DNA from: FACHB-1406 sp034189065 | GTDB taxonomy: Bacteria; Cyanobacteriota; Cyanobacteriia; Cyanobacteriales; Spirulinaceae | Reading direction: 5' to 3' | DNA: 64,000 nt | Assembly (NCBI GenBank): GCA_034189065.1 | Contig: JAXHVQ010000011.1 | Location: 1-64,000, forward strand | Part shown: positions 1 to 8,742 of the stretch, one piece after another | How positions within the stretch are numbered: the stretch's first letter is position 1 | Layout: each line of letters begins with the position of its first letter | Notes under the pieces: generated by a model | What the model was told of the DNA's origin: nothing | The model's input: the letters and a program-made list of their open reading frames with translations, nothing else | Database searches by the model: none | Program-made: the position numbers and the translations under genes

Positions 1-554
1 ATATAAACAGATAAGAATATTCCCTACTTTTAGTAACTCCTCGCTCCTCCCTTGAATTCTTCTATTCTTCCATTCTGAATCCCGAAGTCAAGATTTTACA
101 AATCAAATAAAAACGCTATATATAGCTTCAGTGGAAACCGAAAGCAAGCTAGCGAACTATAACAGTCTCCCATAGAATAGGCGATCGCGCGATCGCGTCG
201 CCTACCGCTAAGTCGCACATTACCTCCAACAGGGGTAAGCTGTTCGGCTCTCAAGCTGTGACGCTTAATTCTCCCAAAGGCAGAGGACACCCAGTAAATT
301 CCGCTCTTTCAACGTGCAACAGCTTATCAAACCCTCAATATCTCTGGCTACATGACGATTAGCACCAACTGCATTCCCGATACAGCGAACTCGGCGAGTC
401 GAACGAGAACGACTTTTACGGTTAAAGGAACCTCCTTATTCGGTTCTCTGGACTGAAATATCGAGCGAGATTTGACACAATCAAATTGTGGTTAAGGAAA
501 CCACAACTCATTCACTCCAAGCAATCGTAACTAGAACTAGAGGGAAACAGAACT
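1..554. other. Intergenic region upstream of hspA
   Basis: No convincing gene is seen. A 64-codon open frame on the minus strand (96-290) is rich in Arg and Ser, overlaps HIP1 sites and matches no family I recognise, so it is left out. The last 75 bases hold the hspA leader with a perfect stem-loop (listed separately). Confidence 0.6.
486..506 (+). promoter_or_regulatory. Perfect stem-loop in the hspA leader
   Basis: An 8-bp perfect inverted repeat TTGTGGTT / AACCACAA (486-493 and 499-506) with a 5-base loop lies 48 bases before the hspA start codon. The ribosome-binding site AGAGGG is at 539-544, outside the stem. Cyanobacterial hsp17 mRNAs are known to carry 5'UTR RNA thermometers; here the stem does not directly occlude the Shine-Dalgarno, so a protein-binding operator or an mRNA-stability element is equally possible. 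Function is inferred. Confidence 0.45.
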
Positions 555-1034
555 ATGGCTATTGTTCGTTGGAATCCTTTCTCTGAAATCGAAAGCCTGC
601 GCCGTCAAATGGATACAATGTTTGACGAAGTGACCAAACTCGAAGGCGGTACTAGCGGTGCTAACTGGAGACCGGCTATTGAGCTTCAAGACCGAGAAGA
701 CGAACTTCTTTTACGAGCAGAAGTTCCAGGAATTGAAGGGAAAGATTTAGACATCCGCGTCTCTCGAAATGCCGTTACGCTGCGGGGCGAACATCGGTTC
801 GACCATAAAAAAGAAGAAAAAGGTCACGTTCGTTCTGAATTCTACTACGGTAAGTTTGAGCGCACAGTCGGTCTTCCTGTTGCCGTTCAAAATGATAAGG
901 TGAGCGCTGAGTTTGCCAACGGAATCTTAACCCTAACTCTACCCAAGGCAGACGAAGCCAGGAACCGAGTCATTAAGGTTGAGCTAGGCGAACCAACTCA
1001 ACCGGCACTCGATGCAGAGAAATCAGCCGAGTAA
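555..1034 (+). CDS. hspA: Small heat-shock protein (Hsp20/alpha-crystallin family)
   Basis: A 159-residue cytosolic holdase chaperone that binds unfolding proteins during heat or oxidative stress. The alpha-crystallin domain spans about residues 40-145 and ends in the family signature A-x-x-x-N-G-I-L (in AEFANGILTLTLP). The N-terminus IVRWNPFSEIESLRRQMD is typical of cyanobacterial Hsp17/HspA. A Shine-Dalgarno AGAGGG at 539-544 supports the ATG at 555. The gene stands alone: a stem-loop precedes it and a terminator-like hairpin follows. Length is normal for the family. The C-terminal tail has no clear I-x-I motif, though IKVEL is near the usual place. Confidence 0.95.
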   Translation: MAIVRWNPFSEIESLRRQMDTMFDEVTKLEGGTSGANWRPAIELQDREDELLLRAEVPGIEGKDLDIRVSRNAVTLRGEHRFDHKKEEKGHVRSEFYYGKFERTVGLPVAVQNDKVSAEFANGILTLTLPKADEARNRVIKVELGEPTQPALDAEKSAE

Positions 1035-1081
1035 ATTGCTACGCCAGCTTTACTGCTGAATATAGTTAGCTAACAAGGAAG

Positions 1082-1104
1082 CCATCTCTGCAATGCAGGG
1101 ATGG
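1082..1104 (+). terminator. Hairpin terminator after hspA
   Basis: A 10-bp stem CCATCTCTGC / GCAGGGATGG (one G-U pair) with a 3-base loop starts 48 bases after the hspA stop and is followed by a short T-rich stretch. Likely rho-independent terminator, although the U-tract is weak. Confidence 0.6.
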
Positions 1105-1465
1105 TTGTTCGCGAGAAATATTTGATTTAAAATTCTTCCCTCAACGATCTCTGGATTCCTTCCGAAGTTAGAATTTTCTACCTTAAATGAAAAGGTTCTA
1201 TCAAATTACGCAAACTATGACAATCCTCGATAGAGCGATTTAGCGCGCATTTGTACAATTCTTATAGCGCGGAGGTTTCGGCATTTTATCGTCGTCCGAT
1301 CGCGCTAAAACTGCTATAGTATAGACCCGATATCAACCCCAAGATAGAGGCAATGACTGATATGAATCTACCTTTAGAGTCTAGGATATCAATTTAACTC
1401 CAGGATACCATCAGTTTTACCGAACATTCATTCATAAAACGTTTAAAAGAGGAGAAATAAAATCT
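1105..1465. other. Intergenic region
   Basis: AT-rich, with no open frame I can support and no clear structured RNA. A ribosome-binding site (AAGAGGAG) near 1446-1453 belongs to the next gene. Confidence 0.5.
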
Positions 1466-1792
1466 ATGCCGAACCAAGACCCGGGCAAAATAAAAATGGG
1501 CAACTTAGAAGGGAAAGGAGATACAACACTTCAAGGTACTGTTATTTTATCGGTCGATCCCGAAGGGGGAGAGGTCGTTTTTTTTAAAAATGTTGTAGGA
1601 GACTTACCCGAATCCACAGTTTATTTAGCTGCTGACGGCAACAAGGAGCACAGTATTTGTTTGGGAGAGTTAAAGCTCAATGCCGGTAACTATCGAATGC
1701 CCGTTCCTCTTGGCACGAATACCAGTCCTTACAATACTGTTCTTGTTTTAGATAAGAAATCTGAAAAGGATATTGCTTTTGTTCAACTTTAA
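1466..1792 (+). CDS. Hypothetical protein, possible DM13-like domain
   Basis: A 108-residue soluble protein with no signal peptide or membrane segment. The second half (a VYLAADG strand, then LGELKLNAGNYRMPVPLG and YNTVLVLDKK) recalls the DM13 fold, in which a domain of about 100 residues ends in a Y-x-x-V-x-I-W-C strand. The characteristic Trp-Cys is missing here (VLVLDKK), so any redox role would be lost. The match is by pattern only. The start is supported by AAGAGGAG about 13 bases upstream. It stands alone between two intergenic stretches. Confidence 0.6.
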   Translation: MPNQDPGKIKMGNLEGKGDTTLQGTVILSVDPEGGEVVFFKNVVGDLPESTVYLAADGNKEHSICLGELKLNAGNYRMPVPLGTNTSPYNTVLVLDKKSEKDIAFVQL

Positions 1793-2224
1793 GTCGGTAG
1801 GGAAAAAAAATTCCCGCTCGCCGAACTTAATACCCTTTAAAAGGCTTGTATAGCATTTTTACTTGAGTTGTAAAATTCTAGAATCAAAAAAGATCGCCAA
1901 TTAGTGAAATTAGAATTAAAAAGGTTTTAAGGAATTGTTAAAAGCAAAGACTATTCCGCAAATACTTACATTTCATTTAAAAATGCTATATAGCGAAGGA
2001 GCCGACTTACAAATAGATTTGCCCGGATATTTAAGAAAAAAGCTATTCTTAGCAAAGGGCATTGAGAAAACAAAATTAATATCCAAACCCTAAAACCCAA
2101 CAGGTCGATTGCACAATTGGTCGGACGCGACGAGTGGAAGTTGTTCCGACGTTTGGTGCCGTCCGATAGGAAACCTCGGAGTGCCTCTACCTCAAAACCC
2201 AAAACCTGAAACCCCCATCTAACC
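1793..2224. other. Intergenic region
   Basis: No supported gene. A minus-strand open frame (1966-2226) has atypical composition and no recognisable family. The last 60 bases contain AAAACCC/AAAACCT short repeats like those before dnaG and after the MFS gene. Confidence 0.5.
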
Positions 2225-3763
2225 ATGTCTTCTCTTCCTGGAAAACCGGCTTCTTACTGGATTGATTCAACCGAACCCACTAACTATCCTCCCCTAGAAA
2301 GCGATATTGTTGTAGATGTTGCGATCGCGGGCGCAGGGATTATCGGAATTACGGCAGCAACGCTGTTGAAAAAAGCGGGCAAAACCGTGGCTTTAATTGA
2401 AGCAAAAGAAAACCTGGCAGCGGGTGTCAGCGGTCATACAACGGCGAAAATCACCTCTCTCCATCAACTGATTTATGCCGACCTTATTGATAAAATAGGC
2501 GAAGACAAAGCAAGGCTTTACGGCGAATCCAACGAGGCCGCGATCGCATTCATTGCCCGACTCGTCGAAGAAGAACAAATCGACTGCGAATTTAGTCGCC
2601 AAAATGCCTATACCTTTGCCGCAGAACCCGAAAACTTATCGAAAGTTGAGGCTGAAGTGGAAGCGGCTGTTAAACTGGGATTGCCTGCCTCTTTGGTCAA
2701 AGAAACCTCTCTTCCCTTCCCCATTGCTGGCGCAGTTAAATTTGACAACCAGGCACAGTTCCACGTTCGTAAATATCTCCTTCACCTGGCGCAAAAACTG
2801 GCAGGAGAGGGAAGTTATGTCTTTGAAAATGCGCGCGTTGAAAGCATTGAAGAAGGCGACCCTTGCGAGGTGAAAACCAGTCGTGGAACCGTCAAGGCAA
2901 CCGATGTTATTATTGCCACCCACCTTCCCATTCTCGACCAAGGACTCTTCTTCGCTAAATCTTATCCCAAACGTTCCTATATTATTGGGGCGCATATCGA
3001 TGGCGATCGCGAAGCGCTCGAGGGACGACATCGCGCGCCTCAAGGAATGTTTATCGGTGCGGCAGACGAAAACTACCATTCCATTCGCACCACCCCCTAC
3101 AACGGCGGTTTGCTGCTGCTGATAGGTGGCGAGGGACACAAAACCGGCGAACGCACCGATACCGAACAGTGTTACCGTAACTTGGAAAACTACGCGCGCC
3201 ATTGCTTCGGCGTAACGTCTTTTGAATATCGCTGGTCCAGTCAGGACATGGCTTCCTTCGACCGCTTGCCCTACATCGGTCAACTCACCCCGGCAAATAA
3301 GCATCTTTATGTGGCTACGGGAATGAGTTTGTGGGGAATGAGTAAGGGGACAATGGCGGGAATGCTGCTGTCGGATTTAATTTTGGGGGTTGACAATCCG
3401 TGGGCGGAGGTGTATGACTCTTTGCGCGCTACGCCCTTCCTCACCCAAACTTCCATTGAGAAAAATATAAGTGTTGGCGTTCATTGGGTGGGAGACCGCC
3501 TTAAGGGGTTGACTTCTTCCTTAGCAGAAGTGAGTCCGGGAGAAGGGAAACTTGTAACCGTTGAAGGACAAAAAGTAGCTGCCTATCGAGACGAACAAGG
3601 GAATATGAATGCAGTTTCGGCTGTTTGTTCTCACCTGGGTTGTATTGTTAACTGGAACGAGGCAGAAAAGAGTTGGGATTGTCCCTGTCACGGCGCGCGT
3701 TTTAGTTGCGAAGGAAAGGTGTTGCACGGACCGGCGGTGGAGGATTTAGAGCGCGTTCCGTAA
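2225..3763 (+). CDS. FAD-dependent oxidoreductase with C-terminal Rieske 2Fe-2S domain
   Basis: A 512-residue fusion. An N-terminal DAO/GlcD-type FAD domain (about 30-400) has the dinucleotide motif G36-A-G38-I-I-G41 and resembles the DadA/YurR family. A C-terminal Rieske domain (about 420-512) keeps all four cluster ligands, C468-x-H470 and C486-x-x-H489, plus C473 and C488, which form the disulphide of high-potential Rieske centres. It probably passes electrons between an amino- or hydroxy-acid-like substrate and the iron-sulfur cluster; the substrate is unknown. No signal peptide, so cytosolic. The gene is monocistronic and ends just before a terminator hairpin. The fusion is a known architecture in cyanobacteria and bacilli. 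The family call is firm and the reaction is not. Confidence 0.92.
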   Translation: MSSLPGKPASYWIDSTEPTNYPPLESDIVVDVAIAGAGIIGITAATLLKKAGKTVALIEAKENLAAGVSGHTTAKITSLHQLIYADLIDKIGEDKARLYGESNEAAIAFIARLVEEEQIDCEFSRQNAYTFAAEPENLSKVEAEVEAAVKLGLPASLVKETSLPFPIAGAVKFDNQAQFHVRKYLLHLAQKLAGEGSYVFENARVESIEEGDPCEVKTSRGTVKATDVIIATHLPILDQGLFFAKSYPKRSYIIGAHIDGDREALEGRHRAPQGMFIGAADENYHSIRTTPYNGGLLLLIGGEGHKTGERTDTEQCYRNLENYARHCFGVTSFEYRWSSQDMASFDRLPYIGQLTPANKHLYVATGMSLWGMSKGTMAGMLLSDLILGVDNPWAEVYDSLRATPFLTQTSIEKNISVGVHWVGDRLKGLTSSLAEVSPGEGKLVTVEGQKVAAYRDEQGNMNAVSAVCSHLGCIVNWNEAEKSWDCPCHGARFSCEGKVLHGPAVEDLERVP

Positions 3764-3781
3764 TCCGTAACCAGCCAGTCG

Positions 3782-3808
3782 GGTGCGTTAGCGACAGCGT
3801 AACGCACC
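3782..3808 (+). terminator. Hairpin terminator after the FAD/Rieske gene
   Basis: A perfect 9-bp stem GGTGCGTTA / TAACGCACC with a 9-base loop begins 19 bases after the stop codon; a run of six T follows about 12 bases later. Similar TAACGCACC palindromes are frequent in cyanobacterial intergenic DNA, so it may also be a dispersed repeat. Confidence 0.6.
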
Positions 3809-3924
3809 ACAATCAGTCATTTTTTGCCCTCTTCTTTAGGGCTTAGCAGAAAAATTTGTAGTAGTAGGCTGGCAAGGTTAAAATTGTGGGTAAAGGTGGT
3901 GAAGTTTAATGCGAGCTTTTTCGT

Positions 3925-4140
3925 AAAAGTTATCTCATGCCTCAACGATTGCGCGATCGCTTGCGGTGGGCAAAGCTATCTTAATCTGCTAACTCAAATA
4001 AGAAGTTTATCGACAGCTTTGCCCGCCATCACTAAAGAACAAAAAGAATGGGTTAAGTCCGAGCAGGGGATGAGTCAAACTCAACGTTATTTCATGCCTT
4101 AACAATTGCGCGATCGCCTGTGAGGAAGGTGGGGGATTGT
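3925..4140. repeat. Two copies of a dispersed foldback repeat (copies A and B)
   Basis: Copy A (about 3925-4030) starts GTTATCTCATGCCTCAACGA around a HIP1 site and contains an inverted repeat GGGCAAAGCT (3968-3977) / AGCTTTGCCC (4015-4024), extendable to 13 bp. Copy B (about 4070-4130) repeats the same head with few changes (TTATTTCATGCCTTAACAAT, then GCGCGATCGCCTG). Copy C lies at 4600-4735 beyond the next gene. They look like a small non-coding repeat family, perhaps MITE-like. A 92-codon open frame running through this stretch (3824-4102) is repeat-derived and not supported. Confidence 0.6.
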
Positions 4141-4160
4141 CGCCTCTCCAGATGTGAAGT

Positions 4161-4583
4161 ATGCTCGAATCTATAGTCTCTAAAAACAGATGTATTGTGA
4201 ATATTGAAGATTTGGAAAAAAAGTTGGATAGAGGCGAAGAATGGGGTTTTAGAAAAGTTGTAGATAATTCTGATTATTTAGGATGGGTATTATTAGCAAA
4301 AAGAAAACCTCCTATCGTATTTCCCAAAGAAACATATGAAACAGAGGAAACATATATTTCTCTAAGAGAATGGTCTGAAAAACTAAAAAGAACCCCTTAT
4401 CACATTTTAGTACTTGAATTAAAACGCGAGGTTCATGAGAGTGGCGATTACGAAGACAATGATGATTACAGACAAAGAGAAAGCTACTATTTATCCACTC
4501 TTCAAGAAGTCGAAGAGTTTATCGAGAATTTGGGTTATTCTTTACAAAATATTCAATTTAGCGGCGATATAGATCCGCCGTAA
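4161..4583 (+). CDS. Hypothetical protein, acidic, 140 residues
   Basis: I do not recognise this family. The protein is soluble, highly charged and rich in Glu, Asp and Tyr, with a ESGDYEDNDDYRQRES acidic loop near residue 95-110 and a C-terminal SLQNIQFSGDIDPP tail. There is no signal peptide, no membrane segment and no cysteine cluster. Its codon use is more AT-rich than neighbouring housekeeping genes, and it is flanked on both sides by copies of one dispersed repeat, which suggests a recently acquired or accessory gene. The small, acidic, single-gene form would suit an immunity or antitoxin-like protein, but nothing in the sequence proves it. Confidence 0.6.
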   Translation: MLESIVSKNRCIVNIEDLEKKLDRGEEWGFRKVVDNSDYLGWVLLAKRKPPIVFPKETYETEETYISLREWSEKLKRTPYHILVLELKREVHESGDYEDNDDYRQRESYYLSTLQEVEEFIENLGYSLQNIQFSGDIDPP

Positions 4584-4599
4584 ATAAGCCAGAGCAAAG

Positions 4600-4735
4600 T
4601 TTTAGTCAAACTCAAAGTTATCTCACGCCCTAACAATTGCGCGATCGCTTGCGGTGGGTATTGCTGATGCGAGAAAGTTTCCTTACTTTTACCACTTAGT
4701 CGTATGCAAACCCACATTGACTTGCGTTAATCGGT
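4600..4735. repeat. Dispersed foldback repeat (copy C)
   Basis: Shares with copy B the run AGTCAAACTCAA-GTTAT and the head CTAACAATTGCGCGATCGC, then continues GCTTGCGGTGGGTATTGCTGATGCGAG. A GTGGGT / ACCCAC inverted repeat closes it (about 4657 and 4711). The internal ATTGCTGATGCGAGAAA string recurs at 9172-9188. Confidence 0.6.
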
Positions 4736-4748
4736 AGACAGTAATTAG

Positions 4749-5030
4749 TCAGTGAGGTATATGAAGTTCGCTGACTTCTTCTTCTGTAACAGAGACTCCA
4801 TTTTGCCACAGTTCGTATTCGCTAATATCGAGATCGTCATTCCAAACTATAGCGTATCCGCCCGGTTCAATGTGAAAGTTTTTGAAGAACTTAGTATTTT
4901 TCAACAGAGCAAACATTGGTATCTCTAATAGCTCGGAAATATCATACTTGCGGATTTCGAGATTAGTGAATTTAATTATTAAAGTGCGATCGCCAATCGC
5001 TTCAGCAGAAACAATGCGAGGAGGTTTCAT
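4749..5030 (-). CDS. DUF2442 domain protein
   Basis: A 93-residue protein with the DUF2442 pattern: an N-terminal strand set (RIVSAEAIGDRTLIIKF), the KYDISELLEIP segment, and the ending YAIVWNDDLDISEYELW. DUF2442 proteins are usually encoded next to DUF4160 proteins, and the pair has been proposed as a type II toxin-antitoxin-like module. Here the DUF4160 gene is immediately upstream with a 13-base gap, so the two are co-transcribed. There are no membrane segments; Asp/Glu/Trp near the C-terminus are conserved in the family. The biological role remains unproven. Confidence 0.85.
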   Translation of the reverse strand: MKPPRIVSAEAIGDRTLIIKFTNLEIRKYDISELLEIPMFALLKNTKFFKNFHIEPGGYAIVWNDDLDISEYELWQNGVSVTEEEVSELHIPH

Positions 5031-5043
5031 GAAAAGCTCTAAA

Positions 5044-5301
5044 TTACTTCAAAGGTGGCAGTTTAATAAACTCTTGACTGTTCCAAATATTCAGTAGTTC
5101 TCTCTGATAGATTTTAGCCCACTCTAAAACCATCTTTTCTGCCCGATTCGGTAGATCGCCTTCGATAATTTCGAGAGATTCAATCCCAACTAAGGCGTTG
5201 TACTCTCCGTAGATCGCATGAAAGTGAGGTGGTGAATGGTCTCTAAAGAACATTTTAATCGCTATTCCATAAAATCGGGTAATTTCTGGCATAAGCACCA
5301 A
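5044..5301 (-). CDS. DUF4160 domain protein
   Basis: An 85-residue protein showing the DUF4160 hallmark: MPEITRFYGIAIKMFFRDH followed by SPPHFHAIYGEY, in which the PPHFHA block is nearly invariant. The start is at M1 or at the internal methionine of MPEITRF. First gene of a two-gene operon with the downstream DUF2442 gene. The conserved His/His/Tyr core might bind a ligand or metal, but no reaction is established. The pair fits the proposed toxin-antitoxin arrangement. Confidence 0.87.
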   Translation of the reverse strand: MVLMPEITRFYGIAIKMFFRDHSPPHFHAIYGEYNALVGIESLEIIEGDLPNRAEKMVLEWAKIYQRELLNIWNSQEFIKLPPLK

Positions 5302-5424
5302 TTTTTATCGAGCAGCGATACTTTTGTGACTTCTAGCTGCTATAGAGGTAAAACTGTATTTTAGCTTAAAGCGAATTGGGATTACACGGAAGAAGGGATT
5401 TTTGCGATTTTGAATTTTGAATTG

Positions 5425-7122
5425 TTAAACTTCCGTCCACCAACGATCGCCTTGTACTAAAGTATGAACTTGCCAATTTTGAAGCGTTTCGGGATAATCT
5501 TGGCGATAGTGTCCGCCTCGACTTTCGGTGCGAAAAACGGCGCTTTTGAGAATTAAATACCCAATATCCAACAAATTCAGCGTTTCGGTGACAATTGCCA
5601 GGTGTTGGGGTGCATCGGGAGAGAAAAATCGCAGGACGCGATCGCTTAGGGGCGATAAAATAAATCGAGCAATGTCTAATTGGGCAACTTCCTCTCTCCA
5701 CCCCCCGACGATCGCGATCGCCTTCTCCAATTTCTCCCCATACCGACAAATTCCCGCACTCTCCCACATCAAATCGGGCAACTGTTCTCGAATCTGACGC
5801 ACGCGCGCCATTGACTCTGCCCAACTTCCCTCAACCCAAACTTCCTCCCCCACTCCCCCTTCCTCCCAACTCGACTGTTTCGCCTCAAGGTGCGACAATT
5901 GAGCGGCAAAAACCAGGCATTCCAACAAAGAATTACTCGCCAAACGATTTGCCCCGTGAACGCCCGTACTCGCCGTTTCGCCGATCGCATACAACCCCGC
6001 AATGGAAGTGCGACTCCCGACATCGCAGGCAATGCCGCCCATCCAATAATGGGCAGCGGGGGCGACGGGCATCAACTCGGCAAAGGCATCAATGCCCCAC
6101 TGCTGGCAAACCCGCACAATATTGGGAAAGCGACGGCGAATTTGCGCGGGCTCGATGGTTTGCAAATCTAAATAAACGCGGGCTCGGGCTGGATTTTCGG
6201 CGTGGGATTGCAAGTGGGTGAAAATGGCGCGACTGACAACATCCCGGGGGGCTAACTCTCCGGCAGGGTGGTAGTCAAAGGCGAACCGTTTTCCTTCCTC
6301 GTCCACTAAATGCGCCCCTTCCCCGCGCACCGCCTCGCTGATTAAAAAATGGGGCGCTCCTGGCTTCATCAAGGCGGTAGGATGGAACTGGACGAACTCC
6401 AAGTCCCGCACCACTGCTCCCGCGCGCCACGCCATCGCCACGCCATCGCCGGTACTCACTGCCGGATTCGTCGTTTTGGCAAACACTTGTCCGCCTCCTC
6501 CCGTTGCCAAAACTACCGCAGAAGAAGCAACTGTAAAAATGCGATCGCCTTGCAACAATTGAATGCCCCGACAGCGCCCGGTTTGAGGATGCAGCCACAA
6601 ACTCAACGCTACGGCTTCCTCGAAAATAGAAATATTGGAACGTTCTAAAACTCTCGCCCTAAGAACATCGACAATGGCTCGACCGGTGGTATCTTTGGAG
6701 TGTAAGACGCGTGGCTGGGAATGGGCGGCTTCTAGGGTAGTGGCAAGTTCCGAGTCGTGGCGGTTGCCGAGCTTAGCCGAAGTGCGATCGAAATTGACTC
6801 CCAATTCGAGGAGGTTTGCGATCGCCGTTGCTGCATTTTCCACCAAAAATTGAACCGCCGCGCGATCGCACAATCCCGCCCCCGCTTTTAAAGTATCCTC
6901 CAGGTGAAGTGCCGTCGAGTCGGGAGGATTAATCGCCGCTGCAATACCGCCTTGAGCGTAGGGACTCGAACCGCTATCGAGGGAACCTTTCGTTATTAAA
7001 CCCACGCGCAAGTTAGCCGGGAGACAAAGGCTTGCGTAAAGTCCGGCTGCTCCGCTTCCGACAACGAGAACGTCAAAGCTTGTTTGAGACTCGCCGGGAG
7101 AATGGGTAGAGGGGTTTGGCAT
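5425..7122 (-). CDS. nadB: L-aspartate oxidase
   Basis: Flavoenzyme that oxidises L-aspartate to iminoaspartate, the first step of de novo NAD synthesis, in partnership with quinolinate synthase NadA. The FAD-binding motif VVGSGAAGLYASL is near the N-terminus, and the succinate-dehydrogenase-type blocks YAQGGIAAAI, HSKDTTGRAIV, QFHPTAL, RGEGAHLV and GANRLASNSLLE are all present. The C-terminal helical domain of about 120 residues is rather diverged. Length (565 from this ATG) is normal. A GTG 57 bases further upstream (7179) would add 19 residues unlike the family, so the ATG at 7122 is preferred. A 28-bp palindrome lies just upstream, between this gene and the Gfo/Idh gene. Confidence 0.95.
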   Translation of the reverse strand: MPNPSTHSPGESQTSFDVLVVGSGAAGLYASLCLPANLRVGLITKGSLDSGSSPYAQGGIAAAINPPDSTALHLEDTLKAGAGLCDRAAVQFLVENAATAIANLLELGVNFDRTSAKLGNRHDSELATTLEAAHSQPRVLHSKDTTGRAIVDVLRARVLERSNISIFEEAVALSLWLHPQTGRCRGIQLLQGDRIFTVASSAVVLATGGGGQVFAKTTNPAVSTGDGVAMAWRAGAVVRDLEFVQFHPTALMKPGAPHFLISEAVRGEGAHLVDEEGKRFAFDYHPAGELAPRDVVSRAIFTHLQSHAENPARARVYLDLQTIEPAQIRRRFPNIVRVCQQWGIDAFAELMPVAPAAHYWMGGIACDVGSRTSIAGLYAIGETASTGVHGANRLASNSLLECLVFAAQLSHLEAKQSSWEEGGVGEEVWVEGSWAESMARVRQIREQLPDLMWESAGICRYGEKLEKAIAIVGGWREEVAQLDIARFILSPLSDRVLRFFSPDAPQHLAIVTETLNLLDIGYLILKSAVFRTESRGGHYRQDYPETLQNWQVHTLVQGDRWWTEV

Positions 7123-7181
7123 TAGGCGCGATTGGGGATATATTTTTGGAGTTATCTTTAGCCCTGAAATCAATTTCACCT

Positions 7182-7209
7182 GTAGGGACGTTCAATTGAA
7201 CGTCCCTAC
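7182..7209. repeat. 28-bp perfect palindrome
   Basis: A perfect inverted repeat with arms GTAGGGACGTTCAA / TTGAACGTCCCTAC and no loop. The central 24 bases recur exactly at 36523-36546. A related palindrome starting GTAGGGGCATAGC is at 29516-29540. A dispersed palindromic repeat family, not a gene-specific operator. Confidence 0.8.
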
Positions 7210-7260
7210 GTTGAAACGGACTATACATGGGTTCTAGAACGAACGACAAAGGACAAATGA

Positions 7261-8358
7261 CTAATGACTAATTTCCGGTACCTCAACCCAAGAACGGGTT
7301 TCATTCGAGCGATGGGTTAAATCCATCAACAGTTGAGAATAAACCCCCTCTCCCAGCGACGGGGCGAGAGATTGCCTTGAATCCATCGCCTGTACAAAAG
7401 TGTCAACGACGCGCAAAAAGGGAGCCAAACGCCCGTCGTCGTAGGTTTTGGGAAATTCGAGGCGCTGGGGGATTTCCACTTCTGCCAGGGAATCGCCCGC
7501 ATTGGCGGCAAAGAGGCGGAATCCGCGAACGTAATCTTTGAGGTTATCGCTGCCTAAAACCAGGGTTCCCTTGTCGCCGTATACTTCTACCCAATGTCCC
7601 CGCCCTGCATAGGCTACCGAACTGATACTCAACTGACAGGGCGTACCGTCGGCGAGTTCGAGCATTATTAAACAAGTATCGTCGGCATCTACCGGCTTTA
7701 GTTTACCCGACTCTGCGGGATCGGGACGTTGGGGAATGGCGCAACTGAGATGGGCGCACAGCCGCTTCACAGGGCCAAAAAGCCACGCAATATAATCGAA
7801 GGCATGGGAACCCACCGCCCCCAATGCGCCGCCGCCTTTATCTTTGCGCGCGTACCAATTCCAAGGACGTTCGGGGTTGGCGCGACTGGCAACTAACCAA
7901 TCAATTTTAATCAGTCGCTTGCGTCCGACGTAATTTTGTTGGAGGTGTTCGGCGAAATATTGCCACGCAGGAACAAAGCGAAATTCAAAATCGGCAGCGG
8001 CGATAACGCCTTGTTGTTGGGCGAGGCGATAGAGTTCTTGGGTTTCTTCGACGGACATCGCCATCGGTTTTTCGAGGAGGAGATGCTTTTTGGCGTTGAG
8101 GACGGTTTTCGCCATGTCGTAGTGCAAGAAAGGTGGCGTTGAGATGCTGACGGCATCGATTTGCGATCGCCCTACCAATTCTTCGAGGTTATCGGATGCG
8201 TGGGGAATGTTATGGGAGTCCGCGATCGCTTTTGCTTTTTCTAAATCGCGATGATACACCGCCACAACTTCCGTGCGATGGTGGTTTTGGAAGCCGGGAA
8301 TGTGAATTTTTTGCCCAAATCCCGTGCCGACGATAGCAATGCCAATTTTTGATTCCAC
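7261..8358 (-). CDS. Gfo/Idh/MocA family oxidoreductase
   Basis: A 365-residue NAD(P)-dependent sugar-type dehydrogenase. The N-terminal Rossmann fold starts GIAIVGTGFGQKIHIPGF; the family lysine motif is LLEKPMAMS (EKP, about residue 96); the C-terminal GFO/IDH beta-sheet domain contains GALGAVGSHAFDYIAWLFG. Substrate cannot be told from sequence: members act on inositol, glucose-fructose, biliverdin or other cyclic sugars. The stop codon sits inside a CTAATGA heptameric tandem repeat, so the last residues (EISH) are partly repeat-encoded. The gene is divergent from the CRISPR leader region. Confidence 0.92.
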   Translation of the reverse strand: MESKIGIAIVGTGFGQKIHIPGFQNHHRTEVVAVYHRDLEKAKAIADSHNIPHASDNLEELVGRSQIDAVSISTPPFLHYDMAKTVLNAKKHLLLEKPMAMSVEETQELYRLAQQQGVIAAADFEFRFVPAWQYFAEHLQQNYVGRKRLIKIDWLVASRANPERPWNWYARKDKGGGALGAVGSHAFDYIAWLFGPVKRLCAHLSCAIPQRPDPAESGKLKPVDADDTCLIMLELADGTPCQLSISSVAYAGRGHWVEVYGDKGTLVLGSDNLKDYVRGFRLFAANAGDSLAEVEIPQRLEFPKTYDDGRLAPFLRVVDTFVQAMDSRQSLAPSLGEGVYSQLLMDLTHRSNETRSWVEVPEISH

Positions 8359-8712
8359 AATCTTGTGTTAGTTGGAACGCGCCTGTTGGCATTGTACGCC
8401 TCAACGTTTCATCTATACGCCAACGGGAAAGATTTCTTATAGTATTACCCCCCCCCGTTCGGCGATGGGCGGGTGCATCGGTGGACTTTATCGAACCAGA
8501 GTTTAAGCATGAAATCGCTAAAAAGCTTGTTCGGTCTAAGTTCTAGCGATTTTTGGAGTTGTGAGGTGTACTAATCGATGCACCTCCCCATACCCGCATT
8601 GTTAAACCGTGCCGCCCCTTATCCGTTGGCGGCACACGACATAGACATCCGTTCCTTGTTGTGTGGAGGTACGTCGATGCTTTGTCTGGACTGGGTTTGA
8701 GGAGGATCGATT
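8359..8712. other. Structured intergenic region between the Gfo/Idh gene and the CRISPR leader
   Basis: No gene, but three inverted repeats in 130 bases: AAATCGCTA (8512-8520) / TAGCGATTT (8544-8552), GAGGTG (8563-8568) / CACCTC (8581-8586), and GTGCCGCC (8609-8616) / GGCGGCAC (8628-8635). The first is followed by TTTT and may terminate an unseen upstream transcript. A related sequence GAGGTG-CGTCGAT recurs in the CRISPR leader at 8749-8760. Confidence 0.5.
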
Positions 8713-8742
8713 TGACAATTTTTCGGGCAACAAACTATAATT
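8713..8742 (+). promoter_or_regulatory. Consensus sigma-70 promoter of the CRISPR leader
   Basis: A perfect -35 TTGACA (8713-8718) and a perfect -10 TATAAT (8737-8742) separated by 18 bases. Transcription would start near 8749, about 55 bases before the first CRISPR repeat, and run through the array. Confidence 0.85.

Noticed and set aside
2636..3304. 222-codon minus-strand frame inside the FAD/Rieske gene
   Set aside because: Antisense shadow of a gene with intact motifs on the plus strand; no domain recognised in it.
3824..4102. Plus-strand open frame of 92 codons
   Set aside because: It runs through two copies of a dispersed repeat and has no family-like sequence.
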